64,000 nt of DNA from Streptomyces thermodiastaticus (GCF_014656135.1 NZ_BNBV01000015.1:1-64000), one strand, 5' to 3'. Shown: positions 9,454 through 18,988, numbered from the stretch's first letter. The notes: a model not told the origin generated them from the letters alone. Translations and numbers: made by a program.

Positions 9454-9484
9454 GGGGCCGGTACGTCACCGACGTGCCGGCCCC
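9454..9484 (+). terminator. Terminator after gylR
   Basis: A 13-bp stem with one G-U pair (9454-9466 with 9472-9484) and 5-base loop lies 37 bases past the gylR stop codon. Confidence 0.65.
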
Positions 9485-9515
9485 TGGTCGCGCCGCGCCC
9501 CCGGCCGGTCCGCCC

Positions 9516-9578
9516 GCCGTACGCCCGGGCGCTTCGCGTTGCGCCGTACGCCCGGATGTTCCGCGCGCCGTACGCCCG
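9516..9578. repeat. Three direct copies of a 12-base repeat
   Basis: GCCGTACGCCCG occurs at 9516-9527, 9543-9554 and 9567-9578. Each copy carries the palindrome CGTACG. They lie between gylR and the glpF promoter and have no known role. Confidence 0.7.
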
Positions 9579-9726
9579 ACCCCCTCCGGCACCGCGTCCC
9601 CGGCCCGGTCCGGGCACGCCTCCCCCACCCCCTTGCGCATCCCCTCCCCGCCCCCTCGCCCACCGCGTCCCACGCGCCCCACCAGGACGATCAGTAACGA
9701 TCGTGCATTGGGCAACAGAACTCTTG

Positions 9727-9748
9727 ACGGCCACGTGACGGCCACGTG
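9727..9748. repeat. 11-base tandem repeat with doubled CACGTG
   Basis: GACGGCCACGT is repeated twice head to tail, giving two CACGTG palindromes 11 bases apart (about one helical turn), just upstream of the second GylR operator. It could be a binding site for another regulator of the glycerol operon. Confidence 0.6.
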
Positions 9749-9763
9749 AGACTCCCGTCCATC

Positions 9764-9780
9764 GGTCGGCATTGTCGAAC
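9764..9780. promoter_or_regulatory. GylR operator candidate 2 (glpF promoter)
   Basis: GGTCGGCATTGTCGAAC matches the perfect gylR-promoter palindrome at 15 of 17 positions. It lies 20 bp upstream of the TAGAGT box at 9800-9805, about where RNA polymerase would contact the -35 region of the glpF operon. Confidence 0.65.
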
Positions 9781-9908
9781 GCCTTGCGGCAATAGGCGCT
9801 AGAGTGTGACAAGGCCAAGGGACCGGCAACGCTCTCACACCGAGGGCGCCAACCCCCGGGACGACCCGGGGTTCGGCTACCCCTGGACGAAGGACAAAGG
9901 AGTCGCGG

Positions 9909-10703
9909 GTGTCCAGCTCCGACATCTTCATCGGCGAGACCGTAGGGACCGCCATACTCATCCTGCTCGGCGGAGGCGTCTGCGCCGCCGTCACCCTCAA
10001 GGCCTCGAAGGCCCGCAACGCCGGCTGGCTCACCATCGCCTTCGGGTGGGGTTTCGCCGTGATGACGGCCGCGTACATCTCCGGGCCGCTCTCCGGAGCA
10101 CACCTCAACCCGGCTGTGACGCTCGCGTTCGCCATCAAGGACGGCGACTGGACCGACGTCCCGACCTACCTCGCCGGTCAGCTCCTCGGCGCGATGATCG
10201 GTGCGGTGCTCGTGTGGGCCGCCTACTACGGGCAGTTCCAGGCTCACCTGACCGACAAGGAGATCGTCGGCGGTCCGGGGGCGCAGGCCACCTCCGCCAA
10301 GGCGGTCGAGGCCCGGGACAAGGGCGCCGGCCCGGTCCTCGGAGTCTTCTCCACCGCTCCGGAGATCCGCCACACGGTGCAGAACCTCGTCACGGAGATC
10401 ATCGGCACCTTCGTGCTGATCCTCGCCATCCTCACCCAGGGTCTGAACGACAAGGGCAACGGTCTGGGTGTCGTCGGCGCACTGATCACCGCGTTCGTGG
10501 TCGTCTCCATCGGTCTCTCGCTCGGCGGCCCGACGGGTTACGCGATCAACCCGGTCCGTGACCTCGGCCCGCGGATCGTGCACGCTCTGCTTCCGTTGCC
10601 CAACAAGGGCGGCTCCGACTGGAGCTACGCCTGGATCCCGGTGGTCGGCCCGCTGGTCGGCAGTGCGATCGCCGCCGGCGTCTACAACGCCGCGTTCGCC
10701 TGA
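9909..10703 (+). CDS. glpF: Glycerol uptake facilitator (aquaglyceroporin)
   Basis: Six-helix MIP-family channel for glycerol entry across the cytoplasmic membrane, 264 residues; called gylC in Streptomyces. The first half-helix motif is [10 protein letters not shown] and the second is [13 protein letters not shown], where the second NPA is NPV; the Asp-Leu-Gly-Pro-Arg tail is usual for glycerol-conducting members. A loop of about 45 residues (near 115-160) between helices is rich in Ala, Gly and charged residues. GTG start with an AAAGGAG site at 6 bases. It is the first gene of the glpF-glpK-glpD operon and presumably GylR repressed. Confidence 0.95.
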   Translation: MSSSDIFIGETVGTAILILLGGGVCAAVTLKASKARNAGWLTIAFGWGFAVMTAAYISGPLSGAHLNPAVTLAFAIKDGDWTDVPTYLAGQLLGAMIGAVLVWAAYYGQFQAHLTDKEIVGGPGAQATSAKAVEARDKGAGPVLGVFSTAPEIRHTVQNLVTEIIGTFVLILAILTQGLNDKGNGLGVVGALITAFVVVSIGLSLGGPTGYAINPVRDLGPRIVHALLPLPNKGGSDWSYAWIPVVGPLVGSAIAAGVYNAAFA

Positions 10704-10792
10704 CGACCGGCGCGCCCGCGCCCCCGGGCGGCGGGCGCGCACCGCACCCGCAACCCACCGACCACGGACTTCACAGGACCGAGGAGCACACA

Positions 10793-12352
10793 GTGACCGA
10801 CGCCCACACCACCGCCATCGCCTCCCGCGGCCACGGACCCTTCATCGCCGCCATCGACCAGGGCACCACCTCCTCGCGGTGCATCGTCTTCGACCGGGAC
10901 GGCCGGATCGTCTCCGTCGACCAGAAAGAGCACGAGCAGATCTTCCCCCGGCCCGGCTGGGTCGAGCACGACGCCGCCGAGATCTGGACCAACGTCCAGG
11001 AGGTGGTCGCCGGAGCGATCGCCAAGGCCGGCATCACCCGCGACGACATCAAGGCCATCGGCATCACCAACCAGCGCGAGACCACCGTGCTGTGGGACAA
11101 GAACACCGGTGAGCCCGTCCACAACGCCATCGTCTGGCAGGACACCCGCACCGACGCCCTGTGCAAGGAGCTGGGCCGCAACGTCGGCCAGGACCGCTTC
11201 CGCCGCGAGACCGGCCTGCCCCTGGCCTCCTACTTCGCCGGCCCCAAGGCCCGCTGGCTGCTCGACAACGTCGAGGGCCTGCGCGAGCGCGCCGAGCGCG
11301 GCGACATCCTCTTCGGCACCATGGACACCTGGGTCATCTGGAACCTGACCGGCGGGGCGAACGGCGGCCGGCACGTCACCGACGTCACCAACGCCTCCCG
11401 CACCCTGCTGATGAACCTGCACACCATGCAGTGGGACGAGCGGATCTGCCAGTCGATCGGCGTGCCGCGCCAGATGCTGCCGGAGATCCGCTCCTCCGCC
11501 GAGGTCTACGGCGAGATCAAGGGCGGCCGGCTCGGCGAGCTGCTCGGCGGCGTCCCGGTCGCCTCCGCGCTCGGCGACCAGCAGGCGGCCCTGTTCGGCC
11601 AGACCTGCTTCAGCGAGGGCGAGACCAAGTCGACGTACGGCACCGGCACCTTCATGGTGATGAACACCGGTGACAAGATCATCAACTCCTACAGCGGCCT
11701 GCTGACCACCGTCGGCTACCAGATCGGCGACAACAAGCCGGTCTACGCCCTGGAGGGCTCGATCGCCGTCACCGGCTCGCTGGTGCAGTGGATGCGCGAC
11801 CAGATGGGCCTGATCTCCACCGCCGCCGAGATCGAGACGCTCGCGCTGTCCGTCGAGGACAACGGCGGCGCGTACTTCGTACCGGCCTTCTCCGGCCTGT
11901 TCGCCCCGTACTGGCGTGCCGACGCCCGTGGTGTGATCGCCGGCCTGACCCGGTACGTCACCAAGGCGCACCTCGCGCGCGCCGTCCTGGAGGCCACCGC
12001 CTGGCAGACCCGTGAGATCGCGGACGCCATGACCAAGGACTCCGGCGTGGAGCTGAAGTCGCTGAAGGTCGACGGCGGCATGACCTCCAACAACCTGCTG
12101 ATGCAGACGCTCGCGGACTTCCTGGACGCCCCGGTGGTGCGCCCGATGGTCGCCGAGACCACCTGCCTCGGCGCCGCCTACGCCGCCGGTCTCGCCGTCG
12201 GCTTCTGGAGCAGCACCGACGAGCTGCGCCAGAACTGGCGCCGCGCCGCCGAGTGGACCCCCCGCATGGACGCGGCAACCCGCGACCGTGAGTACAAGAA
12301 CTGGCTCAAGGCCGTCGAACGGACCATGGGCTGGCTCGAGGACGAGGAGTAA
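10793..12352 (+). CDS. glpK: Glycerol kinase
   Basis: Phosphorylates glycerol to sn-glycerol 3-phosphate with ATP in the cytoplasm, trapping it and producing the inducer of the operon. FGGY family, 519 residues, a normal length. The N-terminal phosphate-binding motif is [16 protein letters not shown] near residues 20-35; the second-domain ATP motif is [11 protein letters not shown] (about residue 283), and the adenosine motif is [14 protein letters not shown] near residue 424. GTG start after a GAGGAG site, 90 bases past glpF. glpD begins 9 bases after its stop codon, so the two are surely cotranscribed. Confidence 0.97.
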   Translation: MTDAHTTAIASRGHGPFIAAIDQGTTSSRCIVFDRDGRIVSVDQKEHEQIFPRPGWVEHDAAEIWTNVQEVVAGAIAKAGITRDDIKAIGITNQRETTVLWDKNTGEPVHNAIVWQDTRTDALCKELGRNVGQDRFRRETGLPLASYFAGPKARWLLDNVEGLRERAERGDILFGTMDTWVIWNLTGGANGGRHVTDVTNASRTLLMNLHTMQWDERICQSIGVPRQMLPEIRSSAEVYGEIKGGRLGELLGGVPVASALGDQQAALFGQTCFSEGETKSTYGTGTFMVMNTGDKIINSYSGLLTTVGYQIGDNKPVYALEGSIAVTGSLVQWMRDQMGLISTAAEIETLALSVEDNGGAYFVPAFSGLFAPYWRADARGVIAGLTRYVTKAHLARAVLEATAWQTREIADAMTKDSGVELKSLKVDGGMTSNNLLMQTLADFLDAPVVRPMVAETTCLGAAYAAGLAVGFWSSTDELRQNWRRAAEWTPRMDAATRDREYKNWLKAVERTMGWLEDEE

Positions 12353-12361
12353 GAAACCGTA

Positions 12362-13978
12362 ATGACCAGTCAGTCCACCCTGCAGTCCGTGCCTGCCCTC
12401 GGGACGCACCCGGCATCCGGTTCGAACCCGAGCCGTGCCGAGACCCGGGAGCAGCTCTCCAAGGCGACGTACGACCTCCTGGTGATCGGCGGCGGCATCC
12501 TGGGCATCTCCACCGCCTGGCACGCCGCGCAGTCCGGCCTCAGGGTGGCCCTGGTCGACGCCGGCGACTTCGCCGGCGCCACCTCCTCCGCCTCCTCCAA
12601 GCTGCTCCACGGCGGACTGCGCTACCTGCAGACCGGTGCGGTGAAGCTGGTGGCGGAGAACCACTTCGAGCGCCGTGCGGTCTCCCGCCAGGTGGCCCCC
12701 CACCTGGCCAACCCGCTCACCTTCTACCTGCCGGTCTACAAGGGCGGACCGCACGGCGCGGCGAAGCTCGGGGCGGGCGTGTTCGCCTACTCGGCGCTGT
12801 CCGCCTTCGGGGACGGCGTGGGTCACCTGCTCTCGCCGGCCAGGGCGCAGCGGGACGTGCCCGAGCTGCGCACCGAGAACCTCAAGGCCGTGGCCGTCTA
12901 CGGCGACGACCAGATGAACGACGCCCGCATGGCGCTGATGACGGTCCGCGCGGCCGTCGAGGCCGGCGCGGTCGTGCTCAACCACGCCGAGGTCACCGGG
13001 CTGCGCTTCACCCGCGGCCGGGTGACCGGTGCGGAGGTGCGCGACCGGATCGGCGGCGAGGAGTTCGGGGTGAACGCCCGCCTGGTGCTCAACGCCACCG
13101 GCCCGTGGGTGGACCACCTGCGGAAGATGGAGGACCCGGACGCGGCGCCGTCCATCCGGCTGTCCAAGGGCGCGCACCTGGTGCTCAAGCGGACCTCGCC
13201 GTGGAAGGCGGCGCTCGCCACCCCGATCGACAAGTACCGCATCACCTTCGCCCTCCCCTGGGAGGACATGCTGCTGCTCGGCACCACGGACGAGGAGTAC
13301 GAGGGTGACCCGGCCGAGGTCGCCGTCACCGACAAGGACATCGCGCAGATACTCGACGAGGCGTCTCTCTCCGTCCGCGATCAGCAGCTGCGCCGCGAGC
13401 TGATCACCTACTCCTTCGCGGGGCTGCGGGTGCTGCCGGGCGGCCCCGGTGACACGGCCAAGGCCAAGCGCGAGACGGTGGTCACCGAGGGCAAGGGCGG
13501 CATGCTGTCCGTGGCCGGCGGCAAGTGGACCACCTTCCGGCACATCGGCAGGACGGTGATGAAGAAGCTGCAGTCCCTGCCCGGCCGGCCGCTCGGCGAG
13601 GACTTCGAGCCGGTCTCCACGCTGCCGAAGAAGCTGCCGCTGCCGGGCATCGCCAACCCGCGCGCGGTCGCCCACCGGCTGCTGGTGGACCGCCCGGCCC
13701 CCGGTCCGCGGATGGCCGCCGACACCGCCAGGCACCTGGCCACCCACTACGGCTCGCTGGCCTTCGACATCGTCCGCCTGGCCAACGAGCACCCGGAACT
13801 GGGCGAGCGGATCCACCCCGAGGCTCCGGAGATCTGGGCGCAGGTCGTGTGGGCCCGTGACCACGAGTGGGCGGAGTCGGTGGACGACGTGCTGCGCCGC
13901 CGCACGACGCTGACGATCCGCGGTCTGGACACCGACGAGGTCCGCGGCAAGGTGCAGGACCTGCTCGACCGGAAGTGA
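12362..13978 (+). CDS. glpD: FAD-dependent glycerol-3-phosphate dehydrogenase
   Basis: Oxidises glycerol 3-phosphate to dihydroxyacetone phosphate, passing electrons to the quinone pool at the membrane. 538 residues. The Rossmann FAD motif is VIGGGILGISTAWHAAQSG near residue 41, followed by the family motif ASSKLLHGGLRYLQ. The DAO-family second half includes GKWTTFRHIG, and a C-terminal DAO_C domain occupies about the last 120 residues. An N-terminal extension of about 35 residues precedes the FAD motif. Last gene of the operon; the fourth gene (gylX) that I recall from S. coelicolor descriptions was not found here. Confidence 0.96.
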   Translation: MTSQSTLQSVPALGTHPASGSNPSRAETREQLSKATYDLLVIGGGILGISTAWHAAQSGLRVALVDAGDFAGATSSASSKLLHGGLRYLQTGAVKLVAENHFERRAVSRQVAPHLANPLTFYLPVYKGGPHGAAKLGAGVFAYSALSAFGDGVGHLLSPARAQRDVPELRTENLKAVAVYGDDQMNDARMALMTVRAAVEAGAVVLNHAEVTGLRFTRGRVTGAEVRDRIGGEEFGVNARLVLNATGPWVDHLRKMEDPDAAPSIRLSKGAHLVLKRTSPWKAALATPIDKYRITFALPWEDMLLLGTTDEEYEGDPAEVAVTDKDIAQILDEASLSVRDQQLRRELITYSFAGLRVLPGGPGDTAKAKRETVVTEGKGGMLSVAGGKWTTFRHIGRTVMKKLQSLPGRPLGEDFEPVSTLPKKLPLPGIANPRAVAHRLLVDRPAPGPRMAADTARHLATHYGSLAFDIVRLANEHPELGERIHPEAPEIWAQVVWARDHEWAESVDDVLRRRTTLTIRGLDTDEVRGKVQDLLDRK

Positions 13979-14018
13979 GGAGCCACCCGCCGTCCTCGGC
14001 GGCGGGCGGCACGAGCGT

Positions 14019-14050
14019 GGGGCGGCTCCCCATACGCGGGTGGCCGCCCC
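14019..14050 (+). terminator. Candidate terminator after glpD
   Basis: An 8-bp stem (14019-14026 with 14043-14050) with 16-base loop; a smaller 7-bp hairpin lies just before it (13986-14006). Both follow the glpD stop closely. Confidence 0.4.
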
Positions 14051-14235
14051 GCCGTCGTCGGCCGGGACCGCCCCGCCCGGCGTGCGCGCCGCTCCGCGTC
14101 GGCGGCCGCGGGTGTCCGGGCGGCGTGGACGGGGCAGTGATGCGTTCACTCCCCCGGGCAAGGGGGTGCGGGCGCCCCCGCGGCACGCCGTAAGGTTGGT
14201 GGGTCAGGCGAGGGCACGTCGGAAGGAGGCACTGG

Positions 14236-15291
14236 GTGATCGAGCTCGAGGGGGTTCCCGAGCTGATCGACCCGGTCATGGTGGCCGCGTTCGAGGGCTG
14301 GAACGATGCCGGCGACGCCGCCTCCACCGCGGTCGCGCACCTGGAGCGGGAATGGAAGGGCGAGGTGTTCGCGGCGCTGGACGCCGAGGACTACTACGAC
14401 TTCCAGGTCAACCGCCCCACGGTGTTCATGGACGGCGGTGTGCGCAAGATCACGTGGCCGACGACACGGCTGTCGGTGGTGCGGGTCGGCGGCGACAACC
14501 CGCGGGACCTGGTGCTGGTCCGCGGCATCGAACCGTCCATGCGCTGGCGCTCGTTCTGCAACGAGCTGCTGGGCTTCGCGCACGAGCTGGGCGTGGAGCT
14601 GGTGGTCATCCTGGGCGCGCTGCTCGGGGACACCCCGCACACCCGGCCCGTGCCGATCAGCGGGACCACGTCGGACGCGGATCTGGCCCGGCGGATGGAC
14701 CTGGAGGAGACCAAGTACGAGGGGCCGACGGGCATCGTCGGGGTGCTGCAGGAGGCCTGCACGCACGCCGGTGTCCCGGCGGTGTCCCTGTGGGCGGCCG
14801 TCCCGCACTACGTGTCGCAGCCGCCCAACCCGAAGGCCACCCTGGCCCTGCTCAACCGTCTCGAGGACCTGCTGGACCTGCGCATCCCGCTCGGCGAGCT
14901 GCCGGAGGACGCACGCGCCTGGCAGCTGGGCGTGGACCAGCTGGCCGCGGAGGACAGCGAGGTCGCCGAGTACGTGCAGACCCTGGAGCAGGCGCGGGAC
15001 ACCGCGGAGCTGCCGGAGGCGTCGGGCGAGGCGATCGCCCGGGAGTTCGAACGGTATCTGCGGCGCCGTGACAGCGCCGGCCCGGCGGCCTCGGGCGGGC
15101 ACGCCACGGCGGACGGCGGCGAGAGCGGCTCGTTCCTGCGGGACACCCCGAGTGAGCGCACCCGGCCGCCCCGGGCGCCGAAGCCCGAGACGGACACCGG
15201 CCGCACCGCCGACACGGGCGGCGGGGAGTCCTCCGGCTCCTCGGACGGCCCGGACACCCCGGACGACTCCTCCGCGCCCTCGGAGGACTGA
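14236..15291 (+). CDS. parJ: PAC2-family protein, ParJ ortholog
   Basis: Proteasome-assembly-chaperone-2-like protein of 351 residues, an actinobacterial signature family. Residues about 10-260 form the PAC2 domain (MVAAFEGWNDAGDAAS at the start, VILGALLGDTPHTRPVP in the middle). The last 75 residues are a Ser/Thr/Pro/acid-rich disordered tail. GTG start 7 bases after a very strong GGAAGGAGG site. Position after glpD and before mshC matches S. coelicolor SCO1662, described as ParJ, which binds ParA, limits its polymerisation and influences chromosome segregation during sporulation (from memory). The symbol rests on that synteny; the PAC2 call is independent of it. Confidence 0.85.
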   Translation: MIELEGVPELIDPVMVAAFEGWNDAGDAASTAVAHLEREWKGEVFAALDAEDYYDFQVNRPTVFMDGGVRKITWPTTRLSVVRVGGDNPRDLVLVRGIEPSMRWRSFCNELLGFAHELGVELVVILGALLGDTPHTRPVPISGTTSDADLARRMDLEETKYEGPTGIVGVLQEACTHAGVPAVSLWAAVPHYVSQPPNPKATLALLNRLEDLLDLRIPLGELPEDARAWQLGVDQLAAEDSEVAEYVQTLEQARDTAELPEASGEAIAREFERYLRRRDSAGPAASGGHATADGGESGSFLRDTPSERTRPPRAPKPETDTGRTADTGGGESSGSSDGPDTPDDSSAPSED

Positions 15292-15308
15292 GCCGGTCCG
15301 CGAGACGC

Positions 15309-15343
15309 CGAAGGGGCGGTGCGCCGAGCGCACCGCCCCTTCG
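15309..15343. terminator. Bidirectional terminator between parJ and mshC
   Basis: Perfect 16-bp stem (15309-15324 with 15328-15343) and a 3-base loop between two converging genes. Confidence 0.85.
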
Positions 15344-15360
15344 TCATGCGTCCCGGACGG

Positions 15361-16590
15361 TCACAGGGCCACGCCGAGCAGCGCGTCCACGGCACGGGAG
15401 ACCAGGCCGGGGGCGCCGGTGTCCGTGCCGCCCCGCTCCTGCTGGAGCGCGACCCAGCGGTCCACCGCGGCGAGCGCCGCCGGGGTGTCGAGGTCGTCGG
15501 CGAGGGCCTCGCGGATCTCCTCGATCAGGGCGTCCGCGGCGGGCCCGTCGGGCCGGGAGACGGCCGAACGCCAGCGGCCCAGGCGGGCGACGGCTTCCTG
15601 CAGGCCCTGGTCGGTCCACTCCCAGTCGGAACGGTAGTGGTGGGCGTGCAGGGCGAGCCGGATGGCGGCGGGGTCCACGCCGTCGCGCCGCAGCTGGGAG
15701 ACGAACACGAGGTTGCCCTTGGACTTGGACATCTTCTCGCCGTCCAGCGCGACCATGCCGGCGTGGACGTACGCCTTGGCCATGGGGAACTCGCCGGTGA
15801 GCACCTGGGCGTGCGAGGCGCCCATCTCGTGGTGCGGGAAGGCCAGGTCTGACCCGCCGCCCTGGACGTCGAAGCCCATGCCGAGGTGGTCGAGGGCGAT
15901 GGCCACGCACTCGATGTGCCAGCCGGGCCGGCCACGGCCCAGCGAGCCGCCGTCCCAGCTGGGCTCGCCGTCGCGGGCTGCCAGCCACAGCAGCGGGTCG
16001 AGCGGGTTCTTCTTGCCGGGACGGTCGGGGTCGCCGCCGCGCTCGGCGGACAGCAGCCGCATCGCGGTGGCGTCGAGGCGGGAGACCTGCCCGAAGTGGG
16101 GGTCGGACTCGACGGAGAAGTAGATGTCCCCCTCCAGCTCGTAGGCCGCGCCGAGGTCGCGCAGCCGTTCCACCAGCGGGACGATGCCGGGTATCGCCTC
16201 CACGGCGCCTGTGTAGTGCTTCGGGGGCAGCATGCGCAGGGCGGTCATGTCCTCGCGGAACAGGGCCGTCTCCTGCTCGGCGAGCTTCACCCAGTCCACG
16301 CCGTCGCGCTGCGCTCGCTCCAGCAGCGGGTCGTCGACGTCGGTGACGTTCTGGACGTAGTGCACCTGCCGCTTGGTGTCGAGCCATACGCGCTGCACGA
16401 GGTCGAACGCGTTGTAGGTCGCCGCGTGACCCATGTGGGTCGCGTCGTACGGGGTGATGCCGCAGACGTAGAGACGGGCGACGGGTCCGGGGCGGAGAGT
16501 GACCCGTCCCCCGGACGCGGTGTCGTGGATCCTCAGGTCGCGGCCCTGACCTGGCAGGGCGGGGACTTCGGAAGCGGGCCAGGCATGCAT
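15361..16590 (-). CDS. mshC: Mycothiol ligase (Cys:GlcN-Ins ligase)
   Basis: ATP-dependent ligase joining cysteine to the amine of GlcN-Ins in mycothiol biosynthesis; related to cysteinyl-tRNA synthetase. 409 residues, matching MshC and shorter than CysS. The N-terminal motif [14 protein letters not shown] carries the zinc-binding Cys and a HIGH-like HMGHA; the KMSKS loop is [10 protein letters not shown] near residue 290; a helical domain follows. No ribosome site precedes the ATG at 16590, but TACGCT lies 6 bases upstream on the coding strand, suggesting a leaderless transcript. It is the last gene of a conserved actinobacterial cluster, 189 bases after the SCO1664-family gene. Confidence 0.95.
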   Translation of the reverse strand: MHAWPASEVPALPGQGRDLRIHDTASGGRVTLRPGPVARLYVCGITPYDATHMGHAATYNAFDLVQRVWLDTKRQVHYVQNVTDVDDPLLERAQRDGVDWVKLAEQETALFREDMTALRMLPPKHYTGAVEAIPGIVPLVERLRDLGAAYELEGDIYFSVESDPHFGQVSRLDATAMRLLSAERGGDPDRPGKKNPLDPLLWLAARDGEPSWDGGSLGRGRPGWHIECVAIALDHLGMGFDVQGGGSDLAFPHHEMGASHAQVLTGEFPMAKAYVHAGMVALDGEKMSKSKGNLVFVSQLRRDGVDPAAIRLALHAHHYRSDWEWTDQGLQEAVARLGRWRSAVSRPDGPAADALIEEIREALADDLDTPAALAAVDRWVALQQERGGTDTGAPGLVSRAVDALLGVAL

Positions 16591-16779
16591 GTCATGAGCG
16601 TAACCGGGGGTCGGTTCCGTCCACGAACCGGACTGTCCGAATGACCGGGAAGGCACTCTTGCCGAACGTCCGCGGATGTGATCCGCCGCTGCCGGTCTCG
16701 GGCGTTTCGCACCTGTCGCGGGGGGAACGGGCGGGTTCCGCCCGCGGGCCCCGCACCGGTACCGGGGAACCGGCGGGCC

Positions 16780-17628
16780 CTACACCGGGGGCCAGGGGAT
16801 CGCGGGCCAGGTGCCCGACGGCTCGGGGTGGACGCCGCCGGTGAGCAGGGCGGCGACCCGGGCGCGGGTGGCGTCCAGCTCGGCCGGGGTGATCAGCCGC
16901 GCCAGCCGGCCGGCGAGGGGGCCGTCGTCGCCGAGGGCGTCCTGGAGCGATTTGAGCACCTCCAGCGCCTGTGCCGGCAGGGGTTCGCCCGCCCAGCCCC
17001 ACAGCAGGGTGCGCAGCTTGTCGTCGGTGTGGAAGGTCACACCGTGGTCGATGCCGTACAGGCGGCCGTCGCGGGTGGGCAGCAGGTGGCCGCCCTTGCG
17101 GTCGGCGTTGTTGATCACCGCGTCGAGGACGGCCAGCCGGCGCAGCCGGTCGTCGTCGGCGTGCACGAGCAGCGCGGTGCGGCCCTCGCCGACCTCCGCG
17201 AACCCGATCGCCTTCCAGCCCTCGCCGGGCTCCTCGCCGTCGACGAGCGCGAGCAGCTCCGCCTCGGGCGACGCCTCGATCCACAGCTGGACCATGCCCT
17301 CGCCGTAGGGGCCGTCGCGCAGCACGGTCGGCGGGACCAGGCCCCAGCCGGTGGCCTCGGAGACCTCGTAGGCCGCCACCTCGCGGGCGGCCAGGGTGCC
17401 GTCGGGGAAGTCCCACAGCGGCCGTTCCCCGGCGACCGGCTTGTACACGCAGAGCGCCTCCTGGCCGTCCAGGGCCACCGTGCACAGCAGGGCGGCGTTG
17501 GACGCCTCACGGATACGGCCGCGGACGGTCAGCTCGCCGTGGGCGAGCAGCTCGGTCGCGGGCAGCGCCGCCTCGCGGGACGCACCGGGCGTCACGCTCC
17601 GCGGCGGTATCCGTTCTGGCGCGGGCAT
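16780..17628 (-). CDS. SCO1664-family protein, PI3/PI4-kinase-like fold
   Basis: Conserved actinobacterial protein of 282 residues (TIGR03843/SCO1664 family, recognised from memory). It resembles lipid and protein kinases of the PI4K type: an early CVYKPVAGERPLWDFP segment with the nucleotide-binding Lys, a catalytic-loop-like DAVINNADRKGGHLL and a metal-binding-like YGIDHGVTF. Substrate unknown. Its ATG at 17628 lies inside the end of the DUF3090 gene, giving a 37-base overlap that implies translational coupling. Because the family travels with mshC, a link to mycothiol or redox control is plausible but unproven. Confidence 0.8.
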   Translation of the reverse strand: MPAPERIPPRSVTPGASREAALPATELLAHGELTVRGRIREASNAALLCTVALDGQEALCVYKPVAGERPLWDFPDGTLAAREVAAYEVSEATGWGLVPPTVLRDGPYGEGMVQLWIEASPEAELLALVDGEEPGEGWKAIGFAEVGEGRTALLVHADDDRLRRLAVLDAVINNADRKGGHLLPTRDGRLYGIDHGVTFHTDDKLRTLLWGWAGEPLPAQALEVLKSLQDALGDDGPLAGRLARLITPAELDATRARVAALLTGGVHPEPSGTWPAIPWPPV

Positions 17629-18182
17629 ACGTGTCCTTCCGGGTCGAGCGGGAGGCTGCACAGCGGGCACGGCGGCCGCCCGGCGTTGACGACGTCGAGA
17701 GCGCGTTTGGCGAAGGCCCTGGCCTGGGCGCCGGTGAGCCGGACCCGCAGCATCGGGGGGCCGTTCTCCTCGTCCTGCAGCAGCCGCTCCTCGGCCTCGG
17801 CGAGGTCCTCGTCGGAGTCGGCGTCGAGTTCCACCAGGGCCTGCGCCTCGACGATCATGCGCTCGTTCTCGCCGTCCCAGGCGAGCGCCATGGTGCCGAC
17901 GCGGAACTCCTCCTCGATGGGCGTGTTCAGCGGAGCGGTGTCGGCGATGTCGGCGGGGGCCACCGCGGGCACGGCGGCGCTGCCGCCGCTGCGGCGCAGC
18001 ACCTCGTCGAGCAGCTCGTCCATGCGCTGGGCCAGCGCGGCCACCTGGGTCTTCTCCAGGGCCACACTGGTCACCCGGTTGCCGGCGGTGGCCTGGAGGA
18101 AGAACGTCCGGCGCCCGGGCAGTCCGACCGTGCCGGCCACGAAGCGGTCCGGGGAGTCGTAGAAGAACACCTGACGGGACAC
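17592..18182 (-). CDS. DUF3090 domain protein
   Basis: Actinobacteria-specific protein of 196 residues that is DUF3090 throughout. The N-terminus is VFFYDSPDRFVAGTVGLPG, with an acidic middle (DADSDEDLAEAEE). The C-terminus carries a small Cys pair CPLCSLPLDPEGHVCPR that looks like a zinc knuckle. Function unknown. It overlaps the start of the SCO1664-family gene and follows the histidine-phosphatase gene by 119 bases, in an order conserved next to mshC in mycobacteria as I remember it. No catalytic motif was recognised. Confidence 0.85.
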   Translation of the reverse strand: MSRQVFFYDSPDRFVAGTVGLPGRRTFFLQATAGNRVTSVALEKTQVAALAQRMDELLDEVLRRSGGSAAVPAVAPADIADTAPLNTPIEEEFRVGTMALAWDGENERMIVEAQALVELDADSDEDLAEAEERLLQDEENGPPMLRVRLTGAQARAFAKRALDVVNAGRPPCPLCSLPLDPEGHVCPRQNGYRRGA

Positions 18183-18301
18183 GTTCCTGTCTCCTGCAAG
18201 TCGGTCGGAAGAGAGTCGGGAGGGTTCGGGAGCGGGCTGGGGCTGGATCGTCGCCGCGGGCCGGCGGCCGGTGGCGACGCTTCACCCTACTGCGCCCGCG
18301 A

Positions 18302-18988
18302 TCACGGTGCTCCCGCTCCGCCCCCCACGGGTGCGTCCTCGTCCGCGGGTTCCTCGCGCGGGACGAGCGAGGCGAAGTCGCCGGTGTCGCCCAGCCGGAC
18401 CAGGAAGGGCCGCGTCCGGGTGTAGCGGATCGCGGTCACCGAGCAGGGTTCCACGGCGATGCGCTGGAACAGGTCCAGGTGCAGGCCGAGGGCGTCCGCG
18501 ACGAGGGACTTGATGACGTCGCCGTGGGAGCACATCAGGTAGACGGCGTCGGGGCCGTGGTCGCGCTCCACGCGCGCGTTCCATTCCCGCACCGCCTCGG
18601 CGGCCCGGGTCTGCATGGCGCGCAGGGACTCGCCGCCGGGGAACGCCGCGGCCGAGGGGTGCGCCTGCACCACCTCCATCAGCGGCTCGTCCTTCAGCTC
18701 GGCGAGCTTGCGGCCGGTCCAGTCGCCGTAGTGGCATTCGCCGATCCGCTCGTCGGTGTGGACGGTCAGCCCGGGACGGGCGTCCAGGAGAGGCTGTACG
18801 GTCTCCCGGCAGCGTTGCAGCGGACTGGTGACGACCTCGGCGACCGGCAGGCCGTCGAGCCGGCCGGGCAGCGCGGCGGCCTGGGCGGCGCCGCGTTCGT
18901 CCAGACCGACGCCGGGGGACCAGCCCGCGAGCACGCCCGCGGTGTTGGCGGTGGACCGTCCGTGCCTGACGAGGAGCAGCATGGGCAT
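18302..18988 (-). CDS. Histidine phosphatase (phosphoglycerate-mutase-like)
   Basis: Member of the histidine phosphatase superfamily, 228 residues. The catalytic phospho-histidine motif LLLVRHGRSTANT sits at the N-terminus, ECHYGDWTG carries the family acid region, and the second catalytic His is in VYLMCSHGDVIK. Like the related mycobacterial protein next to mshC, it is annotated as a phosphomutase-like phosphatase; the substrate is unknown. The start is either ATG 18988 or 18982, neither with a clear ribosome site. First gene of the four-gene minus-strand group ending in mshC. Confidence 0.87.
   Translation of the reverse strand: MPMLLLVRHGRSTANTAGVLAGWSPGVGLDERGAAQAAALPGRLDGLPVAEVVTSPLQRCRETVQPLLDARPGLTVHTDERIGECHYGDWTGRKLAELKDEPLMEVVQAHPSAAAFPGGESLRAMQTRAAEAVREWNARVERDHGPDAVYLMCSHGDVIKSLVADALGLHLDLFQRIAVEPCSVTAIRYTRTRPFLVRLGDTGDFASLVPREEPADEDAPVGGGAGAP

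Larger units (their letters stand above)
9418..9908. other. gylR-glpF intergenic control region
   Basis: This 491-bp gap holds, in order, the gylR terminator, three copies of a 12-base repeat, a C-rich stretch (about 9580-9660), a doubled CACGTG repeat, the second GylR operator and a likely glpF -10 box (TAGAGT, 9800-9805). No gene is seen in it. Confidence 0.6.

Noticed and set aside
4527-9749. A 1740-codon plus-strand open frame
   Set aside because: It runs antisense to metH and through gylR in other frames; it has no domain signature and reflects GC-rich codon bias on the opposite strand.
9806-10561. 251-codon frame overlapping glpF
   Set aside because: It is out of frame with the aquaglyceroporin, whose motifs and ribosome site are clear.
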